Of a DNA stretch of 64,000 nt, positions 1 through 13,100 are shown piece by piece. This stretch comes from Ectocarpus siliculosus (taxonomy: Eukaryota; Sar; Phaeophyceae; Ectocarpales; Ectocarpaceae). A program made the position numbers and the translations under genes. Every line of letters starts with the position of its first letter. Position 1 is the first letter of the stretch. The notes under the pieces are model-generated. The model ran no database searches. It saw only the letters and a program-made list of their open reading frames with translations, and had not been told where the DNA came from. Location: assembly GCA_000310025.1 (NCBI GenBank), contig FN649743.1, positions 299,757-363,756 on the forward strand. Direction: 5' to 3'.

Positions 1-3000
1 CGGCCCGGCACCCGGGGGGCCGGCGCCTCATCCTCAACGCCCTGGGCACGGACGTGACCGCCGAGCTCCTCGGCGAAGAGATGTCTGTGGGGCACGCCAT
101 GTCCTTCTCTCCGAACGTTCACAGCGAGGTCAGCTAGAACGAATGAGTAGCGTACTCGACAAACGGGAAATGCATCCTGTGCGAACAATTAGCCGACAGT
201 TGTCGTAGTTTTGTCGTCGTCAATGTTGGAGATGTTTATCGTCGAGCGCGCCGGCGGGCGCCCCACACCCAAGGGATGTACGGGGAGGGGTTCCAACAGT
301 CACGACAGGGCACATCGAAACTAAGGAAGAAGCAGCACATTTGGTACAGTATGCCACATTGACCGGCGCTCCCACCCACATGCTACAACAGCGTGGCGTA
401 ACAGCAAGTCTGCGTTCGGTGTCATACTCTACCTGCCTTCTGGATGGCGATTTCCCTTGTGCAGAGAGCCTGGACTATCCTGAAAGGGCTGGTGATTGGC
501 TACATCGACGAGGATGATGAACAAGAGGAAGACGACGGCAACGACAATGTCGATGGCGGCAAGCCGCTCTCCGCGGCACGGAAGGCTGCGGAGAAGAAGA
601 AGTTCACTATCGCCGGACAGTCGGCCGTGTTCATAGGCACGAGGGGGTCCATCCGGTCCGTCCTCACCGGCGATGCCATGGTAATACCGGACAGGTTCCA
701 AAAGGCCTTCATATGAAACCGTTGCCTATCACCCAATGAAGTAGTTCATGAACTGCCCCAAGGCGTGCCAAGTTATAGCTTTCGAAGCCTAAACTGTAGG
801 GCAGACTGGCTATTGCTCCACTTCAACCGAAGTCCCCTAGCTAGTCGAGCTGAATGCTCCCATGTGCTACCTGTTCCGCCTTCCTTGCCTGCCTCTCGGA
901 CTTTGTTCGTGGTTGTTTGTCTGAACATGTATCTGCCCGTCTGGTCTGTCTGTCTGTCGGTCTGTCTGTCGGTCGGTCGGTCTGTTGCTCTGTCGCTCTG
1001 CTCGTCTGCTGGCCCGTTTTGTCTGCCCACTCAGTCCGCTAAGGCAAAACGGCTGAATGGGCTGGCGACCATTTCTACAGGGATGGTGGATGTTGCGGGC
1101 GCTCCCGGAAGGACATCACCCCAGGAGATGGGAGCGGTGTGTACACATGCCATCTACGTCCATGCCTTGCATTGCCCCTTGGCCAGCGCTCGAGGGGACG
1201 GACAGGGCGGGTCGTCCGTTGGCAAAGACTTGTGTCAGGACAGCAGCCGTATCGATAGATTTCTCAGTGTGAGGCTTTTTTTTCCGCCCCGAACAACGTT
1301 GTTAGCGGCTATTCTGTCACCGGAATCGCCCTCCCCGCGGACTGAACCTCATGAAAGAACCATTACCTCGGCACATACTCCGTTTATTTTCGGACACAGA
1401 GTGCAGGGCGTGACATACGAGATGGAACCGTTGCAAGAGATTAAAGGACGATCGGCTAAGAATCTGGTGTGGTAAGCTTCCACCGAACCCAAACGGCGAG
1501 GATTGCGGGGAAGGTGGGGGAATCGAGGTGCCGGTTCATGTCACGGCCAGAAGCGATGCCGAATGTAGTCTCCGGATGAGCACGCAAACACGTTGCGAAG
1601 GCTCCTGCTACCCGGTCCTACTACAAGTGCGCTCTTATACAACGTAACAAACCTCTTTCTCCTCCGTCTTGATATTGTTCCATCGATCAGCCTCTTCGTC
1701 GTGTCCTTCAGAAGAGGAGCACCTCTGACAGCGGGCGGTCCCTGGAGCGTTTCCACGTGTGCCCACTGCTTTTCCGGGAGAGGATGGGGGCCGTCAGCTC
1801 TTTCGGGCGAGGCTACCTGCCCACCTCCCGCCCAGTGTACCGGTACATATTCCTGTGCCCCGGCCAGGCTCAGATTCTGGTGCGTTATTGCTCACGTTGC
1901 TGATGTTGCTGCTGCTCAAGTTGTCGTTGTTTGTCACGTTGCTGATTTGCTGCTGGTGCTGCGGTTGTTATTGTTCCATATTGGTGTTGTCGCGTGGAAT
2001 ACACCACCCGGCGATCGATCTATGTGCTTGCTACCCCCCTTCCACAAGCAACCTCAGGCATTGGACTGCCGCCCGTCCGCCCTTGTGTCATTGCTCCAAC
2101 TGTTTCTGTTTCTGCGTGTAATGGTGTTGCCGATCAACAATGCAACATCTCAGGCGCAGTCAATCACCGGGGTCTGCTATTTCAACATGCGGGCTCAGGA
2201 GAAAGGACATGTAAGCCCCGGTCGGAGGTCCAGTACACGCGACCAGACGCATCCGACTTTTTTGTTTGTTTGACAAGCAAGGGTAGATCAGTTTCGGCGA
2301 AGACAGGCCGAGACCAACCTGCTGTAGCGTGATGTCGGTGGAAAATTGAATAATTCTGCACTCTCGGCTCCTGCCCGGGAAGGTTTCCCTTTCCGCCTCC
2401 TCCGAGGTTTCGATGAATCGGACAGACAGGAACTCCACTGTCCATGGCGGCAGATGTCGTGTTTAGATACCGTTGAAAATCGTCCCAACGTTTGTACTTG
2501 TGGGATACCACGTGCTGAAAGAAAGATACCTCATCTTCAGGTAGTTTCAAATTTGTCGGGAAATTATCGTGAACTTTGATCCACGGACAGAGACAATCTT
2601 TTTTTATTTTTTTGTAAACACGACAAAATGACCGCCGGTTGCTCGCGCTCACCGTCTTTGGATCGATCATGGTCAATCCCCCGGTATAGAAACATGCTCG
2701 TCGTGCTCAGTTCGAGGTCATGAGGACTCCGTCCTCAATCGACACGATCAGTTTACCTTTCTGTTTGGACAGAAGAAGCAAGCGGCGAGAGACGATTTGA
2801 TCGAAGCAGTTCGGAGAAAAATGTCTGCAACAGGTTTTTGTCCTAAAGTGTATTCCTGTGGGATGCAACACCAAACTCCCCGGGGTGTGTTCAGGATTAG
2901 GAAACGTTGGTGCACGCCCATCCCGCCTTGTCGGGAACAAAGGGAATAATCTCCCCGATAGCAGTGGACCGCCCATTCAGATGACAACGACTGCAGGGCA

Positions 3001-6000
3001 GTCACTCAGTGGTCGCGCCCCGGCCGAAAATGCGCCGTCCTGGCCAAGCATATGTACATAGGATAAGATTTGGTCACTTTTCATGCTTCGACGTTTCTTT
3101 CTCTCGCGGCAGCGAGTCTTTTATCGCTATTCCTTCTTAGGGGCACGCAGGAGGCTCGTCGATACGTTAACGCCCGTGCCCGGAGCTCGGTAGGCCTCCG
3201 TGGCGCGTGTGGTTGACGGCCAAAGTTGCGAAAACTGGCTCAAAACCCCGGGGGCGCGTTCTGCGCTGACAAAGCCTGGCGAACCAATTCTAAAACCTAT
3301 CAAACCCATCAAATACGACTGTTTGAAATATTTGCCTCTTGCTTCTCCACGTTCATTCGTTCATTTTTCATTCATTCGATGATTCATGGCTGTGACTCTT
3401 CGTGCCATCGCATTGTCCAACAGCAGTACCTACGTTTACTACACTTCACAGCGGGCCAAGTGTAAACAATTCTGAGAGCATGCATCCAGCCGCAGTGTCG
3501 AACATGTCCCATTTGTGGTGCTGTTTCGGCTTCAATTTCGGTTATCATCGGAAATCTGCCATCATCAATCAAAGACATCATGGAAGTCTGAGTTTTCGCT
3601 GCCAAAATATTGTCCGCTCGAGCTGGCTCCAATGTAGAATAACAACGTGGGCGATGTTTTGTGCGGAAATATAAGCGTTGTAAGACACACAGTCCCTCTT
3701 CGGGCAATGCGCATGTAGTCTTGCGTCACCTGAGGGAGGGTAGACACCCACGTCCCGAAGGGAGACCTTGTAATATATTGGATTTCTGCACTTCCGGTAG
3801 ACAGTACATGACAGTATCTATATTGCATTATCATATCGGATACATGCCCCACGATCATCGAGGTTTTCCACCACGCTCATTGCGCAAAGTCCGTCACGGG
3901 AACAACCAACCCTCGATATCACTTTGTTATTCACTATCGGAATGGAACGGTAGGGAGTGGTCCAGCGATCATACAACGCGTACGCCGTGAGGGTGCAGGA
4001 CACCAACGGCTCCTTGACCCCGGGAGCGATAATGGGGGGGCTCTCACAAGGAAGCGACAAGGGACAGGGGACGCTCAAGGTTGTCCCCGCTGGCGAGACA
4101 AAGGCGGGGGTGTTGTGCATAGAGATGCGCATCAGGCTGTACACTGATGGCGCCATGAGCAAGCTGCTCGAGAATCTCGCGAAGGTGAATCTTTAGGCGG
4201 AGGTGGTTGGAGACGTGAGTATGCTGGATGATTGTGAATCCCTCGCTTCTTCGCGCGCGTCAACAAGCACTCCTAGCGTGACTCCGGCGGAGTCAGATTT
4301 TCGCGTCAGGCTTTCTCTCCGCCGTGCGGCCGAAATCCCTTCTGCCGCGGCACATCCTTTCCCTCGTCAACAGTGACATTGAACACTGAAGATACATGGT
4401 GATACAGGTGCCTTTCCAACACGAGGGCCGATCCGTTCCCGTAATTGGTGTCATGTTTGGTGTTTTCCAACGACAATGGCCTCTTAGACACTTCAGGAGA
4501 TGTACGCTCGCAGGCGTGAGGAAGGTCGAGAGCGCTCACGCTCTCGGTTGGTGATGTGTTGGACGGGCGTATGCTGTTCAACGCTTGTGTTTTGTGGTGC
4601 GATGGCTGTAAGGTTGTAGCGCACAGCTGCACGTGGTAAATCCCCTGAAACGAAGCCATCGATGGTGGTGACTGCAGCAATGATGCCGAGGTGGCTGTAA
4701 CTCGAGAACAAGTTGGCAGGTCAAAGACCCATGCACTAACGCCGTTGATAGCTGTCGGTTGCTCCACAACCACGACATGGCCCAGATCCTCTCGCATGGT
4801 GCGACGAACCTAACCGGTAGCCACGTATGGAGGAAGGCAAGAGTTGGTTCTTATAGTGTCAGAGTCGTACGCGGTATCACCACGTCGAAGGCGGAGGAGA
4901 CCCACGGCAGCTTGACAGACGATCGAAAATACAGTGAAACGTGACTGAAGTAGGACCTTGGAAGGAAAGTGTATCTAGAGTTGAGGCGAGGGCGGTACAC
5001 AGCAACGGTGTTGGAAATGGCGAGAGCAGGGGTCATACAATGTTCGTAGTTCACGGTTTCGTCTTTCTGTTCGCTACACGTTGTAAGCAGGACTCGGACA
5101 ACCCCACGGTGCGGCTACAGGCCCCCTTCGTGATCCAGAAACTAGTCCCACCACCGGCACACCGCAACGTCATGATGATCGCCGCCGGGACCGGTATCAA
5201 CCCAAGTAAGCACGCAGTAGTTTCCGGTTGTCGTTATTTTCGCTGTTGGTGGCAGCCGGTCATGATCACATCGTCGTGCAATAGAGAGAAGTATTTTGGT
5301 CTTCAAAGTAGTAAGAGCGACGATGGAAATCCAGACTACGCGCCTGTAGAAGTAAAGATTAGACACGATTGAAGTTGGGGTATTGTAATACGCGGCGGTT
5401 GTGCATGTGCGCAGTGCGTCACCGTATGGTAGACCTTGGCGTCTCTATAAAATTTGATCACTTCCGAGGAGGGGGAGATTTTCTGTTACTATGCGTCACT
5501 ATCGAAGTATCGTCGTAGGGAGATTCAGGAGAATGATATCCGTCAATCTAGCTCGGGTCTGCCAACAACTCAACATAGTTATGTTGTTCGCTCACGTTCC
5601 TTCGTGTTCATCCGATGACTCCATGATGCTGTTCACGATGGCGACGATAACAATCATACGGTTCTGCTGCTTGCTGCTGGGGTTCCAAATTGGATGGTTT
5701 ACTCGATGAAACTTCCTGGCTACACCCAACAACACACAACACCGATAATGGTGTTTCACGACGGGTTCATCCACCGCGGCTGGTTGAAAACAAACACTAC
5801 ACCCAACAACACATAACACCGATAATGGTGTTTCACGACGGGTTCATCCACCGCGGCTGGTTGAAAACAAACAATGACCAACACGAACGGACTGATTTGT
5901 CAAATCGCTTCTGCGAATTTTTGCTTCAAGTGGTGCAACAAATCCGAGACTACCTGGCCCTCCCAAAGTGAGTGCTATCAAATGTTCGGAGATTGGTCAC

Positions 6001-8741
6001 TCACAAATTGTCTGAAGGCGCGCTTTCTTTGGTTCCAGTAGTGTTGAAGACGCTAGGTGTGCTCGTACCCGTTTTCGTGTAGCATCGTTCTTGTTCGGCC
6101 CTTTCGCTCCGTCCTTTCTGTCCTTGTGTTCGATGCTGTTGCTGCCGCACGGGATTCGTCTCCTCTGGTGCTGATTCAGCATTCCACGTCATATCGTACC
6201 GCACCATTCGATATCCCCGCTACTGCGCCTACAGAAGCGGGGCGCAGTCGTCGAAGTCCAGGCTGGCCCTTGTGTGGCAAGCAACGAGCGAGGCCGACCT
6301 CTTCGGCGCCGACGAGATTGCGGCCATGCAGGTGGTGCAGTACCTTGCGATCGGACCTATTGCAAAACCACCCACCGCAAGGTTTGCAACGCCAGAGTTT
6401 CCATGAAATCCCGTACTACCTGTACTCTGTACTTTCTTGAGCTGTCATGGTGGCACGCTCATGCTCGTTGGGTGTCCGTATGATGCCCCCGTACCAGGAG
6501 AAGAGCGACGGTTTGCTGGAGGTGGTGATGCTTATTAGTGGGCAGCACCGAAAGAGGAATATTCCTGGGGCGGCATTCCGGAAGGGGGCCGAGACATTTC
6601 TGAAGAAAGCTGGCCTCATCTCTCCTTCGGTGTCGGCTCCCAGTAACTCAATCAGGCATTGGACCCCTGGGAGGTGGGTGGTGGGTGTGCGGGTTGCCAA
6701 CCCCCTCGTTTCCGCATCATTCACTAGATCCAGTCGGTGGTTGCATTGCGTTCCGTGCTTGATACTATTTATTCACCCTAAGTCCCGGCCGTGTGTGCTC
6801 GTGAAACCTCTCCTCCCTCGGGTTCTTCCGTTTCGGTACTGAGCACACACTTCGCCCTGCCTCTCGCCGGCAAACCAATCACAAACTACACAAGGCCCTC
6901 CAGAGAACTCTCCATGGGCACCATCAGCGAAGCGAAGCCGGGAGTCTTCGTCTCCGGTCGTTCCGTGGTGCGGGACAACACCAGTACAAGCGCAAGCACT
7001 AAGACCATTGCAACTCGTGCGTCCAGTATCGAGAGGGTGAGCCGGGAGAGAGAGCGAAGAAGAAAAAAGCGGGCTAGTCTGTTGTTTGCTCTGCTGTGTC
7101 GCATGAAAACACATGCGCCTTGTTTCTGATGCACCCTCGAGCGAGTTTACGTGCGTGCATCAAAAGTACAATCGTTATTTGTTGTCGTTTTGCGGAGGTT
7201 TCTTCCGTTTAGTACGGTTGCTCTGCGTATTTGTACTGTGGTATGGTTTGTGGCTTAGTCCGGTTTGTTCTACTCTGGCTCTGCTTGCTTGCCGACGATT
7301 GCATAGTAAGATCTTGTTCGTTGATGGATCGTCTGCCCATTGTATAATAGGTGCCTTCTTTGACTTTTCTTCCCTTGTTGGCTTTCCTCTGCACCTGTTC
7401 TTTTTTCTCCTCGAAGTATTGTACTTGTTTTATTCCCCTCTTTGTTGACGCCCTTTTCAGCATATTCTATTTTCGTTGTTGTGCTTTTTTTCGTTCCTGC
7501 CAGCGGATGTCCAGCACTGTTGTGGGAACGCTCACACGGGGCAAGGTCAGCCGCGAGGTGCTCGATGAGGTGTTCGGCCCGAACCTCCTCGGCATCATGG
7601 AGGCAGCACGCACGAAGGACGAGGATTCCCCCTCCATGGACCGGCGACGACCCAGGGTAACTGGAACCACAACCAACACAAGCGGCGCCGCAGAAGGAGG
7701 AGGAGACCTAGAAGAAAAGGAACGAGAAAAAGAAGACGACTATCGCGACGACCGTGACCTGGCAGACGAACTCGCCGGCAGTGACACTACCCCTGGAAGG
7801 CTCCAGGTCAGAGGAGTGGAGAAAAATCAACGGCAAACACACGCTCGTTCATGCCTGGAACCTTTTGCCGTGTGCCCAGATTGTATACATCGCCACACTA
7901 TCCGTGCACTTGATGTTTTTGAGGTGTTTAGCCTCATCCCCGACCGCACTCACCCCTCAACACCGCCGAGCTCGCTTGCAACGGACACCGCCCTCACATG
8001 TTCGAGGTGACTGGTTCATCTTTCTGTCAAACACCTTCTGTTCGCGGCACCTTATATTACAGTTCGTGTGCTCTACACCCACTGCGGCGGGTGTCGGAGA
8101 CGAGCGACTGTTCCGCTGCCCTTGATGTATGTCTGTATGTATCAGTTCATTGAGAACCCCAAGTGATCATCCGGAGTAGGCTAATGAGAACAAAGTGACC
8201 TCAAGGGGCGGTGCAAGATGATAACATAAGCTGGCACCCAAGACCAACCGCAGCCACAGTTGTGGCCAGCTGCGGTGTGACGTTTCGCCAGCGCAGCGGC
8301 TCACACAGCTGATGTGGTCTTGACTCGAACACCCCGCCCAGCGAACCTCTACCAACCAATATGTTTTCTCACAAAACTGAATATGGTCCTTCTTGTCGGA
8401 ATCGTAGATTGGATGGTTGCTTCTTCTACTTGGAGACGTCGTGCGTTACAAAAGCTTCCTGTTGACGTGATCATTACGAGAAAAACGTTTCAAGAGGACC
8501 GGGAAGAGAGAACAGGGGTTCCCTCGCCGTCGAGATGTCTCGGAGCCAAAACGCTCGTGTCCACTGCTATCTTCTGAACGTTCGCTGCACGCATCCCATT
8601 GTGTGGTGATCGCGCACGGACGCTGACGGATGAACGATGCTCCAGGTGGTGGTTTCCGGGCCGACCGGCTTCGTGTCCTTGGTGGAGACCATCCTGGGCG
8701 AGATGGGCATCCCTTCGAGCGCAATCGTGTTGCTCGATTGA
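1..8741 (+). CDS. Cytochrome b5 domain / NAD(P)H:cytochrome b5 reductase-type fusion, 5' end outside window
   Basis: Expected role: transfer of electrons from NAD(P)H via FAD to a b5 haem, probably at a membrane (family knowledge). Exons with agreeing phases: <1-128, 465-680, 1407-1471, 3966-4184, 5091-5205, 5931-5967, 6262-6331, 6498-6642, 6906-7036, 7504-7806, 8646-8741 (stop TGA). Exon 1 carries the haem-binding HPGG and exon 2 the closing HSERAW...G of a b5 domain. Exon 3966-4184 has the FAD motif RSYNAYAV and the flavin/phosphate segment GAMSKLLENL. Exons 5091-5205 and 5931-5967 join as AAGTGINPM (NAD(P) lobe), and the last exon encodes VVVSGPTGF...IPSSAIVLLD. Odd points: the usual Cys of the CGPP motif is Ser, and exons 6906-7806 add a long low-complexity charged insertion inside the NAD lobe. 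The exons for the first FAD strand (between 1472 and 3965) and for the piece before 5091 were not located. Nitrate reductase C-terminus is the alternative, since its N-terminal part would lie outside. Confidence 0.82.
941..986. repeat. (CTGT/CGGT)n microsatellite
   Basis: A short run of imperfect TCTG/TCGG tetranucleotides in intron 2 of the b5 reductase gene. It makes spurious open frames on both strands. Confidence 0.8.
2182..3005 (-). other. Unidentified minus-strand open stretches inside an intron
   Basis: On the strand opposite the b5 reductase gene, within its largest unassigned intron interval (1472-3965), neighbouring open stretches of about 85-165 codons occur, for example one with a KKIKKDCLCPWIKVHD segment at about 2560-2620. 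The composition is more protein-like than the surrounding frames, but I recognise no family, and no clean start or splice pattern is visible. It could be the relic of a transposed gene or element, or chance. Confidence 0.2.
5721..5874. repeat. Two-copy 77-bp tandem duplication
   Basis: Copies 5721-5797 and 5798-5874 are almost identical and both contain GGGTTCATCCACCGCGGC. They lie in the intron just before the 37-bp exon 5931-5967, suggesting a recent local duplication. Confidence 0.9.
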
Positions 8742-10137
8742 AAGCTGACTGCAATTGCTTTCCGCGGGATACGGTCGGCGCATTGTACGCGAGAGAGCTA
8801 TCGACGATCGGGAGTTGCTTGATATTTCTTTTGTGGTATGTTTGCGAAACAGGCCCTTTGTCAAATCTCCGGGAGGGCGAAAGAGGCAGGTTCGAACTGA
8901 AATCCCGACGATTTGTGGACACAGCTACCTCAGCTTCACACAGACATATGCTGGCTTTCTCTTCGGTCGTCGTTCGTGAATATACCATCGTATACCGTTT
9001 TTCTCGAAGGCGCACAAGAATATTAGTTTTTTTTGCAATTTGTAGTGTGGTTTTTTAACTCGAGTTCAAGCACGCCCTTGGTGTTATGCAATGTGTTTTA
9101 AGAAGAGGGCAATTATTGATATTGGCTGTCACAAGATCGGCAGCAGGCTTCTTTCCCGGCGTCTGGTGTATGTATCTTTTCTTTTTTGGGAGAAAGTTTT
9201 CGGGGGGTGGGGACACGAAGTGACCATCCCCCCACCAAACCCCACACTAAATTATAGGTACAAGACACCGTGCCCCTTTTACATTTTGGAGGAAGTGCTC
9301 CACGTGCAGTACCTCGTATTTGTGCGAGGAAAACGACGCAACGCCCAGGTTGCATGTGTATATTTCTTGAAGCGCTCCCGGCGGACGAATGTGCATGACG
9401 GCTCAAGGCATGGCCTGCATCATGCGTGGGATTGTTTCCGCGTTTAAGCCGGGGAAACTGTTGAGAAGCACGATGACCACTAGACTACTAGTCAGCGCTG
9501 ACTANNNNNNNNNNNNNNNNNNNNNNNNNNNNNNNNNNNNNNNNNNNNNNNNNNNNNNNNNNNNNNNNNNNNNNNNNNNNNNNNNNNNNNNNNNNNNNNN
9601 NNNNGCTGACTAGTAATGTAGTGGTCATCGTGCTTCATAACAAAAGTTAACGCCCGTGTCCGGTCTGACTTTGCAGCCACGAACACGTCCCCCCAGGGTT
9701 GCCATCCCTGTGATCAGCGCTGCCTTGCCCGGAAATTGCATCGGTACAAGAAGTTCATCGGCTTACTTTGCGAAGTCTCTTAGACTATTTCTCCTCATAC
9801 ATCGGGCGCAAAGAAATTTATGCTCAAGGGGAGATTCGAATCCCAGACATTGTAACAGAAACTCTTGGTAAACCTCAGCAGTAGCTGTGCCAGGAGATCT
9901 ACAGTAGAACCTTCAACGATGCTCACAATACCAAGTAATTAATATTCGTGGTACATGCGTTTTCTGTTGGCAATACTCACACAAAACACCCGTTCTCACT
10001 CCGGCCGCCTCAACGGTCGTATGGCCTCCGTCGACACCCCACATCTACCGTCGAGCGCCCGGCCGCGTTGACCAATATGCTATAGATTAGTATATGTAGA
10101 CATCTACATCTACAAACGTATGCATAGCTGTGTATTT
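8742..10137. other. Intergenic region with assembly gap; tail-to-tail genes
   Basis: It separates the 3' ends of the b5 reductase (+) and the membrane-protein gene (-). It contains the 100-N gap 9505-9604 set in a palindrome (separate entry). A GATTCGAATCC stretch at about 9835 resembles a pol III B box, but no cloverleaf could be drawn around it. No coding exon was supported. Confidence 0.6.
9465..9636. repeat. Palindrome interrupted by a 100-N gap
   Basis: The left arm 9465-9496 and right arm 9605-9636 are 32-bp inverted repeats with about three mismatches. The left contig already runs past the centre (TAGTCAGCGCTGACTA, a perfect 16-bp palindrome). Its last 8 bases (GCTGACTA) equal the first 8 bases of the right contig, so the gap is probably not real sequence. 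The arms include TAGTGGTCATCGTGC, faintly like a tRNA A box. This may be a hairpin-type mobile element or simple palindrome. Confidence 0.75.
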
Positions 10138-13100
10138 TCAGAACAGTTTCTTGGCTGAGGCCCTGAACGACAAGTTCAGCTTGGAGAGCTTCCCTCCTAT
10201 CGCTGCCGCGGCACCGCGAGCGAGCCCACCACCAACATCCCCGCGTTCGTCCGCTTTTTCACCCCCAACATGCGGGGTGACTATTGCGTGCGCAGCGTTC
10301 GCTTCCCCCCCAGCGAGTAAGAACGCCGCTTCGGCTTCCTTTTGACGTAGCGTCCTCTGCTCCGTTTTCCATTCCTTTGAGCCATAAGCAACCTAGCCCG
10401 GCCAACGTCAAAGCGACACACCAGCGGCTGAGGAGGGTTCGGTTCGAACAAATACCGTCACATCAACGTCAACAACAACATCGACAACAACGACACAAAT
10501 AAGCGACTTGTAGGTAGAGCACACCTGTCCCCGTTTTTTCTCGAGCGCGGTCTGTTTTCGGGTCTTCTCAGCATCCAACAGCAACCGATTTCTTTTCGCC
10601 ACTTCCGCGCTATCATCGTCGTTGTCGACAAGCTGCTGCTGCGCCACTCTGTGCTCCATCAGGCCGCACAAGACCTTTTGGATGGGATCGTTCTCTGGAA
10701 CGATTCGAAGAGCGTTAGTTCCATGCGGGGAGCAAGAATGAGTTTCTACGTAATCGCCTTTGGGCCAGTGGGAGGTCGCCTTGCCTTCGCAGTTCGAGAA
10801 ACTAACCAAATAGGAGGAAACATTCTTGCTAGACATCTGAGACCGTGAGTCAGAAGCAGCCAGTTCTTTCGACAACTCCCCGTCGACATGCGCTCGGTCG
10901 GAAGTCTGACACGTTTCGCCATCCCGATTTCACCTCAAAGAGATGTCACGATTCCGTGTACGACATTGCACTTGAGGTTGAGGGTGTGGACTGGGGCAAC
11001 TAACGGCCCGGTCCTATTCTTCAACGGGGACTAAATTCTCGCAACGCATCGATTTTGTGTACATGCCGATTCAGCGTGAAATCGTCCCAGAGCTGGCTAT
11101 CCACCACCTTGAAAGGAACGGCCTTGGACCTTCTCCAAAGCCCTAGTAGTTGTACGGTATTTCCTGTATCAACAAACAAACGCAGCTCTCCCAGCGTCGC
11201 GTTGTCACTAGAGATGGGCACCGTCTGAAAAATAACCGGTAATACTCGGTTTTTAGGAAACCCAGCAGGCGATTATGAGTAACGGTTATCATCCAAAAAA
11301 AACGGAGGTGTTCAAGAAGGAGGCGTTTTGCAGCCGGTTATACCCGGTTATCGGGTTAACCGGTTAACGGTCGCTAAAATACCCGGTTATGCGGCGATTT
11401 TTTATTTGAGAATAGCGCCTCCTAGCCAGTTATTGCTCATTGGTTGTTCCCTTCTGGTGCCCATCTCTTCTTTGACACTACGACAATAGATCGTGTGCGT
11501 GAAATACACTGGCAGACACCGACTGCGTGATTGAAAGATGGTGTGTATACCAGCCACAAAACATACCCAAGTTTGAGAGGTTTCGGGGGCGTGTCCTCAT
11601 ATCGTCCGGTTAAACCGGTTAACCGATTAACGGCTGAAAAACGGCTATACCTGTTATTGGATTTTGAGAATAACGCCTCCTAGCCGGTTATCGGTTATTG
11701 CTTTTTCACGTCCGGTGCCCATCTCTAGTTGTTACGTGGAACCATATGTCCAAATTTGGCTCCAACACTCCAAAATTCATGTACATACTGTAGTCCAAAC
11801 CTTCAGCAAATCGTAGAGCGCTTGATTCACGGGGTCCCTACCTACCTGGATGCTTCGGACACCCGACAAGGTGGTCGAAAACCTCCAGGACGGCCTGCTT
11901 TCCAAGTCCAGTCTCATACACCAGGTAGCGCTCGATGTTCTCCCTTGTCTGTGCTTTGACGGTTTCGTCCCATGGACCCAGGGCAAGGGTGATTTAGGGC
12001 CATAGCGTATAACATGAACACACAGAATCCTATTTTGTTATGCCTACCAAGTGTTGGGAGATCGAATGTCATATTGTTCCGGGCACGTGAAAGGATACAC
12101 CTATCATTTTCCCGTTCGTTTTCCTAGGAATCAAGATCAATATGCCCTGAAACAAATGGAAAATAGCACCAGTACAAGAGTAAACACATCTTGTGGGAAA
12201 GAAAGTTGCTGTATAGGACAGCAGAAGGGCGGGAATTATGATCCTCTTCTTGTAATTTTTTCGAAATCTAGTGTTTCACTTTATGAACTGGGAGGGAGAT
12301 CGCCACATGTTCATGTTCAAAAGCCGCTATCATGCCTGGAAAAAATCGTGCTGGGGCATGCCGTCGGCTCTGCCAAAAAGCCACTTTGAAGAGTAAGCGA
12401 CTCGCTCCAGTCTCTACTCCAAGCGCCACGTGTTGTCGAGATACTTGCGGGAAAAGGGCTATCACCTTGATCTTGCTCAAGAAGGTCGTGCACAGCACTG
12501 TTACCGTCGACTTGGGCGTAGTCAAGTTGTACCTGGACAAGGAGAAGCGCAAAGACGAACAGAGCGACAAGTAAAACAGCGACGATGGTGGCCGCGGGGG
12601 CTGCAGTGGGACAAGGTGAATCAATAAGTAACATTCGCGCTTGGTTTGGAAACGGCCGAATCCTTCGCGTGATGGGGAGTGCGGCATGTACACCGTCGCA
12701 GAAGGAAGGTGCAGAGAGAACGGAAATCAAACCCCTGCGTGTCCCGCCCCCTCCATGACCCCGGCTGGTGCGTCCAAACACATGCCGAAAAACATGTGGA
12801 ACATTTGGAACGCCTGGAAAACCTGGGATAACACACGATTCCTACAAGGCTGAGAATTCTCTATTGGTCGATCCACCGGTCAGCGCGTTCGAAGCTAGTC
12901 AAAGAAACACACACGCAACGTGGATAGTCATCGCCATTCCTCACGTGGACAGCGGGAGGTTTCCCGTGTGCACCCCTAGGGTGGTGTCGGTCTCCGGGAG
13001 GTTGCGGTTGTCGAGGTTCCACAGACCCGGTATCGTCGGAAGGCACATGAACGCGTCGATCCTTTCACAACAATAATAGCACGTAAATTTGACGTCACGT

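Noticed and set aside
9832-9850. B-box-like GATTCGAATCC (and a similar site near 29595) suggesting tRNA or SINE
   Set aside because: No A box at suitable spacing and no cloverleaf could be drawn.
10170-10318. Plus-strand exon-like frame containing IPAFVRFFTPNMRGDYC with a GT donor
   Set aside because: It is antisense to the terminal exon of the minus-strand membrane-protein gene, which is phase-matched to its neighbour and ends in a proper stop.
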